Positions 11,691-22,604 of a stretch of DNA of 64,000 nt are shown here, piece by piece. The stretch comes from Strigamia acuminata. Its lineage: Eukaryota; Arthropoda; Chilopoda; Geophilomorpha; Linotaeniidae. Each line of letters begins with the position of its first letter. Position 1 is the first letter of the stretch. Made by a program: the position numbers and the translations under genes. The stretch lies in assembly GCA_949358305.1 (NCBI GenBank), contig OX442314.1, positions 9,665,060-9,729,059 on the forward strand. Direction: 5' to 3'. A model generated the notes under the pieces. That model made no database searches, had not been told where the DNA came from, and saw only the letters and a list, made by a program, of their open reading frames with translations.

Positions 11691-12595
11691 CCACCAAATA
11701 AGGTCTAAAACAAATTTAAGCTACAACCCAATCAAAATTAGGCCTACATTATGCATCTCGCCTTAAAATCCATCCCAATTGACCTAAATTTGTCTTTAAA
11801 GCCTAAAAACCCCACCAAATAGGCCTACAAATTAATTAAAAACCATAAACTAATCAAAATTGGACCGAAACTACGCTTAAAAACCATCTCAACTAGGCCT
11901 AAATCAAACTTCAAATGCTTCCTTAGTGTTGTATGTAAATAGGCCTAACCCAACACGTGCTTCATAACGACGGCACCTTTAAACCTCAATCCAAATCCAA
12001 ATCAGATAGCGGATGATGATTATGCCAATTTCCAACACGTTTGGTGTCAACAAAACTGTTACCCAACACGCGGCCATGCATATGTAACAGACACATGTAA
12101 TAATTACATTTTAATGGACAAAAGTGACAGTTTTTCTATAAATAAACCTGTTGCAAACCTTTGACCTTGCAGTGAAGCCAATTAGTCAGCAGATTTGGAT
12201 GAGATTTGATTTTCTGCTCGATTATGATTATCACCAATTGTGAAATGAAGAGTCGAGATAATCAAGTGTAATCAAAACATGGAGAGAGATTGTTGCTTTT
12301 GGCAGTCATTTTTTCACTTGGGTTAGGCTTAAATCATAAAGAAAACCTTAACCTTAAACCTCAATCAAGTTGGGAAGACATGTTTATGAGTGTGAGTTGC
12401 ATAGGCCTATTTTAATAACAATATATTTGCAGTGGCAAAGAGGGAAATGAATCCAATTTGTGTGCTTGTTATTAAGTCGTTTTTCAAATAAATTATTAAT
12501 TTCTTTCGAGTGCAAGATGCCATTTTGCATTTTTAATTTCTCGTTGTTTGGGCAAATTGGCAGTTCAAGGCCTATTTCCAAGGAAAATTTCTTGC
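11691..12595. other. Intron 1 sequence, no gene; rich in TAGGCCTA
   Basis: Contains five copies of the octamer TAGGCCTA (about 11739, 11822, 11893, 11941, 12402). No exon was recognised. Confidence 0.45.
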
Positions 12596-12603
12596 ATTAC
12601 GAG

Positions 12604-13262
12604 TAGGCATGTGCGTTATTCACAAAATAACGTAACACGTTATTGCTGCATTAATAGAGAGTTTGCGGGATGCATTTTTCCCTTACAGTTAAAGACTATA
12701 CGGTATAAAAATAGTGTAAGGAAATAATAATAAATTAAGTTTTTGCGGGCTGCACTTTTCCCTTATCACTAAACTATTTCAGCCAACTACTGAAGTTAGT
12801 AATTTTGGGCCTAAAAATTCAATTTGGGGGCGTAAATGTGCAAATTTCTGCATAAAATTCCATTATTATGCCTATAAAGTATGGTTTTGGGTCTAAAATT
12901 CAATTTTGGGCCTCAGTTATCATTCAATCGACGTACCTATGACTGTGATGTATTTGATCGGGACAACAAAATAATCGCCATTTGCAATGGGCGGAGCTAA
13001 CAATATAGTGTTCTCAATTCTGATTGGCTGCGCTATATTTTAATTTAGTGTTGAAAACGATACACTAAAGATTTTTTCCTTACGATATGGCACTAAAATA
13101 GTGTATCGTGGAGCAAAATAAGGGAAAAATGCATCCCGCAAACTCTATTGCGTTGTTCGGCGTTGTCGCAAATAACGCAATGCGTTATTCCGGCAATAAT
13201 GCGTTGCGTTATCGCCAAAAAAAATAACGTTGGGCCTTATTTTGGCAACGCGCACACACCTA
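12604..13262. mobile_element. hAT-like MITE, host of a nested element
   Basis: Ends read TAGGCATGTGCGTTATT on the left and the complement of CAACGCGCACACACCTA on the right. The flanking 8-mers ATTACGAG (12596-12603) and ATTATGAG (13263-13270) agree at 7 of 8 positions, as expected for an ageing hAT target duplication. The interior is ATAACGCAATGCGTTAT-like and is interrupted by a second inverted-repeat element. Confidence 0.7.
12658..13146. mobile_element. Nested inverted-repeat element (MITE) inside the hAT-like MITE
   Basis: A 28-bp inverted repeat starts AGAGTTTGCGGGATGCATTT (12658) and ends with its complement at 13146 (ATGCATCCCGCAAACTCT). There is an internal related copy near 12740 (TTGCGGGCTGCACTTTTCCC). 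No coding capacity; target duplication not resolved. Confidence 0.75.
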
Positions 13263-13699
13263 ATTATGAGCCCAATTTTTGGCCCAATTTATTGCATTCA
13301 GGTCCAGCCATTTTGTTTTCTTTTCCTTAATCAATTTCTGATTTGCAGCGCAGAAATAAATCCACTCTAATGTTACCAATTCCCACCATAAACTCACTTA
13401 AAACTCAATCATTATCAGCAACCATAAATCAAAAAACACACTTAAACACCATCAATTCAACACTTTATGACTAGTATGACACAGTTACAAATTGCACACC
13501 TTCACCTTTAACACTTCACGTAACCCTCTTTTTTAATAAAATAAATATAAATATCTCTAACGTGATTCCGAGATTGGCGGAGTCTCTTGTGAACGTGATC
13601 AACGGTCTAGGTTTATGTTGCACGCCCTCTTATTTTAACACTTTCCACAAACCGTTTGACCCAATTCCGCAAGATAGATGGCGGCCGGGCAAATAGTTT
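13263..13699. other. Intron 1 sequence, nothing recognised
   Basis: AT-rich; no supported feature. Confidence 0.35.
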
Positions 13700-13930
13700 G
13701 CTTTTTACTTATTTATTTTATTCGTCGACTGATACGGGTAATGATTAATAGGGACAGACGCGGGCGTTCGTATTGCGGCTCTAGACGTGAAATTCTTAGA
13801 CCGTTGTTAGACGAACTACTGCGAAAGCGTTTGCCGAGAATATTTTCATTAATCGAGAACGAAAGTTAGAGGTTCGAAGATGAGCATTTACCGCCCTAGT
13901 TCTAATCATAAAAGACCGATATGGGAATGA
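13700..13930 (+). pseudogene. Degenerate 18S rRNA fragment in intron 1
   Basis: Highly conserved central 18S text is recognisable in order: GGTAATGATTAATAGGGACA, TTCGTATTGCGGC, GTGAAATTCTTAGACC, GACGAACTACTGCGAAAGC, TTTTCATTAATCGAGAACGA, AGAGGTTCGAAGATGA and CCGCCCTAGTTCTAATCATA. Many positions that are near-invariant in functional 18S are changed (for example GAGGTGAAATTC has become GACGTGAAATTC). Only about 230 nt of roughly 1.8 kb is present, so it is an old inserted fragment, not an rRNA gene. Weak similarity may continue to about 13990. Confidence 0.85.
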
Positions 13931-14127
13931 ACGTTTATTTCCTGACATTGAAAGTATTAGACGCTTTCGGTGTAACTATAAAAGGCAAAAGCAGAAGACG
14001 AAAACATGACTACGCTATGAAATGAACTGCTTAAATATCACTCCAGTTGTTTCTGCAAATGAATTAAAATTATGTATTTGTCTTTTGCATTGTCAGGCCA
14101 ACTATCAACAACCTTGAAGAAAGTGAG

Positions 14128-17100
14128 ATGATAACCATGTATCCCATGTACACCATGCCTGTCTACCACAGTGGCTACCCCTTCGATGGGAATGAATGTG
14201 CACCGTCGGAGTTAGGCTTAAATGACTTCACTTATAGTGAGATTGATACTGTAGGTTATCAGATACCCGCAATTGAAACGGACAATAATCAACCGGCAGC
14301 AGCTGCTCCACGTAAGTCTTTACATCATCTTTTTTCACTTTTAAGTGCCAAACGAAGCTCTAACCCAGTAGTTCCCAAACTATGTGCCGCGGCAGGCCTA
14401 CCGGCATGCTGGACTAACTTGCAGGGGCACCGTGACCTCCTACAGGGGCGACGTGAACTAAAAAACCTTGGGAACCACTACTCTAAAGGTCTAAACTAGG
14501 CTAGCCTACATTAAGTTGAGATGATATTGCCTACAAAATGATTAGGATAATGAGTTCACACCCACATATCCAGGCCGGCATCATTTGCCAATAGACAATC
14601 AACTGACCCTACATAAGCAATTGATGTTGCGTCTGGCCAATCAGATGGTTTCAATGAAACCTGGAATTGGATCTAGTTCTAGAACTAGTTCCAGAATCCA
14701 AAAATGGCGGCCTGTTTGCATGTGGCAAAGTCTCACCAACCAGACGTGAATCGACGAGAGTTGGAGTCGATCGTGATTGGTTTAAGCAACATAACCATCC
14801 TCTGCTACCAATTGGCGTCAACGTCAAGAATTTTTGGACGCGTCAGTTTTCTTGCGTTGCGTCTAGTGTGAACGCAAGTGCGAACCTAGCTTTAGCTTAG
14901 CTCAATTACTTTTGCGCAAACAAGGTGTAGCAGTCAGAGCTTGCAAGCAATACTGTACTGTACTGTGCAGAGTCTTCATGAATCATCCTGCACGTGTAGT
15001 TTAACTTAACTTGCAAGTGAAGTCAAAATTGACATCCTGTGGGTTGAAGTGATAAAACTTATCTGGGTTCCAAAGGGTTAATCTGTTGCCAGATGACAAT
15101 CAAGGTAAACCTAAGGAAGAATAAGACTATTTTTATCCGTTATGTTAATGTTCTCCTCCGAATACTTAACCCACACAAAAATTGGTTTGCCAACTTTCTA
15201 TTTATACGGATTATACCCACTAGTTGCAATCTTACATCAGGAATATCATGGAATGCAAATAGGTGAGATCCGATTTAGACAAAACAACTACGGACTACAA
15301 TAGGCCTAATGCTGCCAATTCGTGTTTCTACCTGGAGACACAGTGCGTACAATTTGTCTCAAGCTGATCAAAACAGAGTATCCTCTAACATTAAATTAAC
15401 CCTTGGAGGCGTAAGGGTAAAATGTGCCGTTTTGGTATAAGCCATTACGGATTTATGGACAATTTTCAGGTCAATTAGTTGAAGCGCTGTTTAGGTTTTT
15501 TGTAGCTTTTTACTAAATTTATATGCAATGGTTTTTCTCAATCGGGGGCAACTATTGATGCAATCCGTACAAAATGTTTCTTTTTTTTGTTTTTACAGAC
15601 AATTGCCATGATCTCGCAATGAACTTTCCAGATCCAGCACTTGCCTCTTCACCCCCAACTGACATCTGTACATATCATAGACCAATATCACCCTCTGCTT
15701 CCAACCAGGTGCAGCAGATAGAAAGTCAATTGATTAAAGAAACGCTCAAAAACACCATCCATCAGAAAAGAAAGCACAATTGCAGCACATTTGCTTACCT
15801 GATGCCATCAAAAGAAGAATTGCCATGGCCAAACAATTGCTGCATTAACTCCATCAGCTCATCATCCAATGATTCTCACTATGGTGCCAACCTGGTAAAT
15901 AAACAATGTCTTTCAGTTTGAATTACAAACTCAATTCTGTTGTTTGGAAACTAAGTTCCAAGAAATGGAATCTGGGTTTTAACTGTTTGGTATTACATTT
16001 AGTGCTGGGACTTCCTGTTGGCATAGATATAAAGTGAAAGTGGTGCACAAATAGTTATGTTTTATGTGATTATCAAATCAATTTTCCTTTTTTGCCATTA
16101 TGTTTAGTTAAACGTGTTTTCCCAAGACAGTTAAGCAATATCTTTATTTGCACTTTTATATCTAAAAAGTGCATTTCTGCTTCTAAAAGATGCATTTTTG
16201 TATCTAAAAAGTGCATTTCTGCATCTGAAAATGCATTATTGCATAAAAAAGTGCATTTCTGTATCTAAAAGTTGCATTTTTGAATATAAAAGTGCTTTTT
16301 TGCCTTTAAAAATTCATATTTTAGTCTAAAAAGATCATTTTTTATTCATAAAAGTGCATTTTTTATTCTTAAAAGTGCATTTTTCAGTTTAAAAAATGCG
16401 ATTTTCAGTTTAAAAAGTGCATTTTTCAGTGTCAAAAGTGCATTTCTCAGTCTTAAAATTGCAATTTTGCATGAAAAAATGCCTTTTTCCAGTAGAATAT
16501 GCACTTCTACTATTTAGAAAGTATATTTTTGCATATTTAAGTGCATTTTTTTCCTCAACAGCACAACTCCACATTTGTGCACACTTGATTTTTAAGTTTG
16601 CAGTATTGAAGGTTAAGTTTTAAATTCATTAAAATGTCAACAGTCATTACCTTGTCTGATACCAACTTGTTTACTTTGATTATTTATTATAGTTATTATG
16701 ACCCTTCATGATATGTTACACATAAATAAACACATCATGATTCTTATAAAGTAAAAAAAAAATTATAAAAAATTATAAAAACTTTAAACCAAATTTTATG
16801 CAATTTAAAAATCACCAAAATCTAATTATGCAAAAATGTAGAAGACAAAAAGTGAAAATATAATTTCTAATTATAATTCCCATTATTATTACAAATGTGA
16901 TTATTGGATTCATAACAGATTATTGTGGAATGTCTTTTTATACTTTTTCCATTATTTTGCAATTATTATCTAATTTTTTTCCCCAAAAATGATAAAATTG
17001 TTGATAATGGATTGAAGCAGACAATAAATTTGAAAAATTTGGATTATTTTTTCTATTATTTTTTTTATTTATTTATTTTTTTTCATTTAAAATAATTATT

Positions 17101-20061
17101 TGTTTCCACCTGGTTTTACCTGTAGTTTTTTTTTTAAACTCGATTTTTTTTAAACATCAGTTGAGCCACTTCGTGACTAGCATTATGTGCACGTAATTAA
17201 CAGTAGTCGGGCATATATCAAACTCATGACATTAATGAAAAGATAATTCCAACCCGTTTAACATTGATACGGGGTTAAAATGGGGCAGAAGAAAAATGTG
17301 CTGCACCTCCCATAATTGCCGATCTTGAATATTGAACAAAAAGTTATCAAATTTTGTTTAAATTCTCAAAATTTGTCGGAAATTCTCAAAGTTTGTCGCA
17401 AATTCTCAAAATTTGTCGGAAATTCTCAAAATTTGTCGCAAATTCTCAAAATTTGTCGGAAATTCTCAAAATTTGTCGGAAATTCTCAAAATTTGTCGCA
17501 AATTATCAAAATTTGTCGCAAATTCTCAAAATTTGTCGCAAATTCTCAAAATTTGTCGCAAATTCTCAAAATTTGTCGCAAATTCTCAAAATTTGTCGCA
17601 AATTCTCAAAATTTGTCGCAAATTCTCAAAATTTGTCGCAAATTCTCAAAATTTGTCGCAAATTCTCAAAATTTGTCGCAAATTCTCAAAATTTGTCGCA
17701 AATTCTCAAAATTTGTCGCAAACTCTCAAAATTTGTCGCAAACTCTCAAAATTTGTCGCAAATTCTCAAAAATTATCAAAAAGTATCAAAAATTATCATA
17801 AATTCTCAAATTTTATTAAAAATTATCAAAAACTCAAAAATTTCAAGAGATTGAATGAAAAAATCCTAAAACTTCCCCGAAAAAAAAACACAATTTCTTC
17901 AAACCCTCAACCCAGACATTAAAAACACCTCTCCACCCCAAATCCTCTCCTAAACAAACCAAAAACCTTTTCTCACGAACTCATTCTCATGCTCCCATCC
18001 ACAGTTAACGCCTGAAGACGAAGAAAAGCGAACGAAGCGCCGGGAACGAAACAAAATCGCAGCCACAAAATGCCGGATGAAGAAGAAAGAAAAAGCCCAA
18101 ATCCTCGTTCAGGTAAAATGAACACATCTTCCCATTTTCCCACATTCTCCCACCTCCGCCATCAATTCATCATTATCTACCCAAGGCCGATTCCCAACAC
18201 CCAAGTAGGTTAACTGGCCGCCATCTTGCACTATCAACAACTCTCCGTTGTTGGGCAAACAAACACAAAGGACGTGCAAATGTAAACACATTTTTTTAAA
18301 ACAAATTTAAATTGACAGGAATGAATGATGGGGAATGTGTAAAAAGACCTAGTTTGGTAGGGTTAAAGTCGTGCGGTGAAGGAAACCTTTGAAAAGACCT
18401 CGGTGATCATTCATTTTTTATGTTTATGCCTGGTTGCCCTCTAGTGTGACAACAGATATTAATTTTAATTTTCGGATGTTGTTAATGAGATAGGACTTTT
18501 TTCCTCGTCGCTTACAAATTGCCTGCACGTCCGAAGAAGAATGAAATAAATTCTTCGGAGGTTTTTTAACTTACGGGAAGGGATATACCACAAGTGAGGA
18601 AGTGAAATTTGTTTCCTAATTCACTCACTAGGTTCTAGGTGCCCATCTGCATCATCTGCTGGTACATAGGGTTAGGATAAACGAATAAATGCATAGAAAT
18701 TTTTTTTTTTCAATAAAAAGCCGAAATTGGCTATAAATGCATATTTTCGGAAAATCAGAAATAAAAGCATAAATCTCTATTTTTCTGGGAAAAACGGCGA
18801 TTTGTGTCTTTTGTTAACGATAATTAACATGTACGTATCAATTTTTGCCTTTTTTTAAGACACGTATCGTGTACGTAAGATTACGTTTGGAAAACTGAGG
18901 ACTTTTCCAAAAACTGGCACTAGGGAAAATCACTAAATTAGTGTCTGGAAAAAATTTTAAGAAATAAACAACCTAGGAGACTCACCTTGCAGGGGAAGCG
19001 TGTACTAAAAGAGGTCTGCCCACCACAAGAGAATTCCGGTTATATTTGAGTACCCCTTGTACAGTCGTGGACAAAAAAAACTTCCCTTCTGTTTAAATGT
19101 TTTAAGTTTATCTATCATTATTTGCCCGGTCTATCTTTTAATACTGTTGTTAAGGTAAGACGAGAGACCGAGTCACGATTGATGTCATTGAATCTCAATG
19201 GATTTTTATGCCACCTGGTAGATAAAATTATTTAATTTGTACAAGTTAAAAAGTGGGTGTTCACACTAGGGGGAATGTTTTGTAGAAATAACTGACTTTT
19301 TACTAGGTGTAAATAATGCATTCCGAAAAAAATTGTAGATTGGTTAGGTCTGGCAAAATGTTGTCCACGGAAAGGTAGGGGTTTGCACTAGGCATCACAT
19401 CTTTACAAAACCTTTCCGGCAGTTCTTATTTGTTGGCCAATTCCGATCATTTTTTCATGATCCATTTTTTCATAATCCATTTCTGCGCTTAATTCATCAG
19501 TTTTTGGTCATTTTTGCACTTAATTCATCAAAAGTTTGAGACGTTTGGACATTTGGGACTCAATCCTATCTACAATCCGCACTCGGTTTGAATTGAATGA
19601 GGATAGGATTGGATGGATGACCATTTTTCTTCCGGATAGGATTGGATAATTAGTTTATCCGTCCGAAATTTTTTGGATTCGAACCGATTCAAACGCACCC
19701 TTAATTAAAACAGTCGAAAGACCTTTGCTAAAATCGCATATTTAATTTGTCATTTAATCCTTTAGAATAAATTTCCTTTAATTATTTTCTCACTTCTGAC
19801 AACTAATTTATAAATTTCTTTATCGTTCAGGAAGCGGCAAATCAGGAAAGCATCAACAACAGTCTCAAAAAAGAAATAGAAGATCTAAAAGCCGAACGTA
19901 GGAAGCTATCGGCAACCCTCGACAACCACGCCGGCCAATGCCAATTCCTCAACGAACTATCACCACACCAACATCAAGACTACTACAATCCCTCCAACAA
20001 TACTCTCACAGTCAATGTTAATTTTGAATATGCACAATTCAACCATGAATCTAGCTTCTGA
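14128..20061 (+). CDS. ATF3/JDP2: ATF3/JDP2-like bZIP transcription factor
   Basis: Coding exons 14128-14311, 15599-15894, 18005-18112 and 19831-20061; all junctions are GT-AG and keep frame, giving 272 aa. The first coding exon starts at acceptor 14095-14096. Residues 161-196 hold the basic region (KRRERNKIAATKCRMKKKEK), nearly identical to ATF3/JDP2 (RRRERNKIAAAKCRNKKKEK). The zipper follows at about 193-229 and ends in a C-terminal LDNHAGQC, as in JDP2 LNRHRPTC. Such proteins bind CRE/TRE sites as dimers with JUN or themselves in the nucleus and usually repress. The N-terminal 160 residues (Met/Tyr-rich, then Ser/Pro-rich) and the C-terminal tail are not recognisable, and the protein is longer than human ATF3 (181) or JDP2 (163). 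It could be the single ancestor-type gene of ATF3 and JDP2. Start 14128 assumes the downstream promoter. Confidence 0.92.
14366..14482. mobile_element. Possible short hAT-like MITE
   Basis: CAGTAGTTCCCAAA at the left faces TTGGGAACCACTACT at the right, typical of hAT-type ends. Flanks CTCTAAC/CTCTAAAG match only partly. It lies in the intron just after the first bZIP-gene coding exon. Confidence 0.5.
14483..15598. other. Intron of the ATF3/JDP2 gene, nothing further recognised
   Basis: Mixed-composition intron. One TAGGCCTA lies at 15301. No other exon or RNA gene seen. Confidence 0.4.
16150..16460. repeat. About 20-bp degenerate minisatellite (AAAAGTGCATTTCTGTATCT)
   Basis: About 14 diverged units with the landmark AAAAGTGCATTT inside the third intron of the ATF3/JDP2 gene. 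Confidence 0.9.
16461..17344. other. Intron sequence, nothing recognised
   Basis: Very AT-rich with poly-T runs at 17040-17160; no feature supported. Confidence 0.4.
17345..17770. repeat. 20-bp minisatellite (AAATTCTCAAAATTTGTCGC)
   Basis: Twenty-one highly homogeneous units with a two-state variant (GTCGCA/GTCGGA) concentrated at the 5' end. Long open frames here are pure repeat translations. It lies about 240 bp upstream of the bZIP basic-region exon. Confidence 0.97.
18113..19830. other. Last intron of the ATF3/JDP2 gene; Tc1/mariner-like end near 19060
   Basis: TACAGTCGTGGACAAAA at about 19061 resembles a Tc1/mariner terminus, and GTTGTCCACGGAAAGGTA near 19362 may be its decayed partner. 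No exon seen. Confidence 0.4.
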
Positions 20062-20497
20062 CCCATCCTGGGCATCAAATTACTTACATTCTCCGTCATC
20101 TTCAGCAAAATCTCATGTTGGACATTGGAAATTGATTGCAGAGGTTATGTCATTGAGATTCCTTTCTGTTGGAATTCTCTGATTTTGTCAAATGTGTTTG
20201 TTTGATGTTGGGCCAAATTAATGCCAGTCAGTGAATCACCTCTCTTCATTTAGACCTTAGTGGACTACCCATGAGTGTATAAATAGATCAGTTTTGAATG
20301 CTTAACAACCCTTCTGTCCTTGCATCAAAACACCGCATGACTAACACTAACTTTACACGCCAGGAAATTTCCCAGGATTCCCCATTCAAAGGACACTTAA
20401 ACATAAACTAGAGTAGCTAACAATGTGCACGGTTAGTTTTTTCGGTAACCCCGCCATCTTTTCCATACACAACTAAACCTCAATGTTGACATGGAAC

Positions 20498-20676
20498 CAG
20501 GGGCGGATCTAGCATAGGGCTAATGGAGCTTGAGTCCCGGGCCCCCAAATTGTAGGTGGCCCCGAAAGGTCGCTGTAAAAAAGAAAAAAGAAGAAAGATT
20601 GCTATTAAAAATTTTGATAAAGGGCCCCCGAAAAAACCTCAAGCCCCGGGCCCCCGAAAAGCTAGATCCGCCCCTG
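20498..20676. mobile_element. hAT MITE with perfect 8-bp target duplication
   Basis: 16-bp perfect terminal inverted repeats CAGGGGCGGATCTAGC / GCTAGATCCGCCCCTG enclose 179 bp with no coding capacity. CATGGAAC flanks both sides (20490-20497 and 20677-20684). Perfect 8-bp duplication and CAGGGG termini place it in the hAT superfamily. Confidence 0.93.
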
Positions 20677-20881
20677 CATGGAACAAAAAATTAGATAAAT
20701 ATTTTTGTTATTAATTTTGATCACGTGGTTTCCAATGATATAAGAACTCTCAAAAGCTTGTCCGCTAATAAAAAAACAAACCTCGCTTCTGAAACTAGTC
20801 AATTTCCCATCCCTTAATTACTACACAGAAAAGGAACCGATCTATATTGTTGGGGCCTTGAAGCTTAAACTGTTATAGGGC

Positions 20882-21104
20882 CAGTGCTGGACTGGCCCGG
20901 CGAGATATCGGGAATTTCCCGGTGGCCCATGCCTTTGCGGCTCAGACAGGCCCAGCCTTTGTGGCCCGCCCGACTTATCCAGATTTCCCGGTATAAATTT
21001 GTTCCCCTGGCCCGACCTATCCAGATTTCCCGGTACTAAATTAGTTCTCGTGGCCCGACCTATCCAGATTTCCCGGTACTAAATTTGTTCCCAGTCCGGC
21101 CCTG
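20882..21104. mobile_element. hAT-like MITE with internal tandem repeat
   Basis: Ends CAGTGCTGGACTGGCCCGG and the complement of CCAGTCCGGCCCTG. Flanks TATAGGGC and GATAGGGG agree at 6 of 8 positions. Inside are three copies of a roughly 40-bp unit containing CCTATCCAGATTTCCCGGTA. Confidence 0.7.
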
Positions 21105-21180
21105 GATAGGGGCCCCTTCGTCATTGACAGCAATAGTGTGTACATTTGAATACAGTTACGTTGTTAGCTGCTTTGACGTA

Positions 21181-21376
21181 CATTAGAGCGTCGATTGTCC
21201 AACCTAAGTGGAAGAGGCAGGTGTTCATAAAACCGATTTGTCCAAACTTCTATTGGTTGAGTCATATCACTGGTGTAGTGGCACAAAAAAGTAGCCGATA
21301 ATACCTGCTTCGGGTTCGTTAAAAATCGATCATCGCCGTTCGCTTAACCAATGTTCGGATAATCGACTCTCTTCTG
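21181..21376. mobile_element. Tigger/pogo-like MITE with TA duplication
   Basis: Left end CATTAGAGCGTCGATTGTCC faces the complement of GGATAATCGACTCTCTTCTG, flanked by TA on both sides. It contains GTGTTCATAAAACCGATTTG, also present near 44892 (and its assembly duplicate at 56390), and a segment TATTGGTTGAGTCATATCAC shared with 25480-25530. Confidence 0.6.
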
Positions 21377-22604
21377 TATAGCGCGGCGTCCGATAACCTG
21401 AGTTGTCCTTGGTTTAGTCCATCTCCGTTACAGCAAACACGCTTAAAGCACGAAAACCGGTGATTTCCCCCTGAAAAATAAATTACTGGTGTGTTAAACA
21501 GTGTTAGAAAAGTTATACATTTTTGGGGGGATGTCTGATGGCCTTTTGCAATACAAATTAAATTCCTGAGGCATTATTATCTCTTAAAAATAGTTAATTT
21601 AAATAATTTAATTTGAACAACAAAAAGATCCTGCTTGTTTGTGTCAATAGGTTACTGGCTGTCTGTTCAGATAACTGTCAAAACATTGTGGTTTCCTGAT
21701 AACAGTTGTCTGACATGATACATGACAGGAAAATGTGTGGTATTTCCATCATGGCATGAATACTGTGTTTTAGGAATGAAATTCTATGTTTGGGGATTAT
21801 TCATTTTAGATTATAGCAGATGCCAGTTTATGTAAAAAAAATTATTCAGTGTAAAGATCTGAATTTGTTGACTTCCAATCTCAGTTGTGATATGATTATT
21901 ACAAGCAAATTATTATTATTGTTCCTTGTTTTAAAAAAAAAGCACACCAAAAACCTCTTGGATTGCTGTTTTATACAGTGCACTGAATTATTGTTAAGAA
22001 ATATACTGAAAATATGTTTTATAGTGAAATGTAAATTGTTCTTTGATTTTTCAGATGATTTTTTTTGGTTTTTTTTATATATTTGTTTCAGTAAATGCAA
22101 ATTTAATATTCATTTCATGACATTTTGTAATCCATTATGACGATGATCTATTTTGTAAATTATATTGTTTGTATAAAGTTTTTAAAATGAAATTTAAAAT
22201 ATGAAAAATACATTTTGATGAATGAATTGTAAATAAAAATGAAACAAATTTTTGTTATGATTAAAAACATTTAAACAGAGTTACCTTTTTGACGTGATTT
22301 GGGTGATTAAATAAACGATTTGGTCACCGAAGTTGTTGGATAATGGCGGAAAGATTTCGTTCGTCGCGCCCGTTAGAAATGTCTGTAAACTGTCCGACTT
22401 TCCTTTTTAAGATTCTAGAATTTTTTTAAACAAAATATTACATTTTTAATATAAAAAAAAAACATTTTTTATTTATTTAAAATAAACCAAACCAACTGGA
22501 ATTACATCCAACATGCTCTAATTCACACTACTCTCACCAGACAGCGATACCAACCCGTCAAATTTACGTTTAATGACGATGCTTCTGCTCAAAATAATTA
22601 TTTT

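Larger units (their letters stand above)
20062..22237 (+). other. Probable 3' UTR region of the ATF3/JDP2 gene, with inserted MITEs
   Basis: No other gene is visible before an AATAAA at 22232-22237 followed by AT-rich text. If the transcript runs this far, three MITE-like insertions (20498, 20882, 21181) lie in the UTR. A shorter UTR with a nearer signal is equally possible. Confidence 0.4.

Noticed and set aside
13700-13930. Functional rRNA gene
   Set aside because: Only a fragment, with changes at near-invariant positions and no flanking rDNA.
17345-17770. CRISPR-like regular repeats
   Set aside because: Units are contiguous with no spacers, and the DNA is clearly animal nuclear.
17316-17922. 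Three overlapping frames of 160-170 aa (NSQNLSQILK repeats)
   Set aside because: All three frames of a stop-free 20-bp minisatellite stay open; it is intronic to the bZIP gene.
19061-19380. Tc1/mariner element between TACAGTCGTGGACAAAA and GTTGTCCACGG
   Set aside because: Right end is too diverged and no TA-flanked symmetry could be confirmed; noted only as a fragment.
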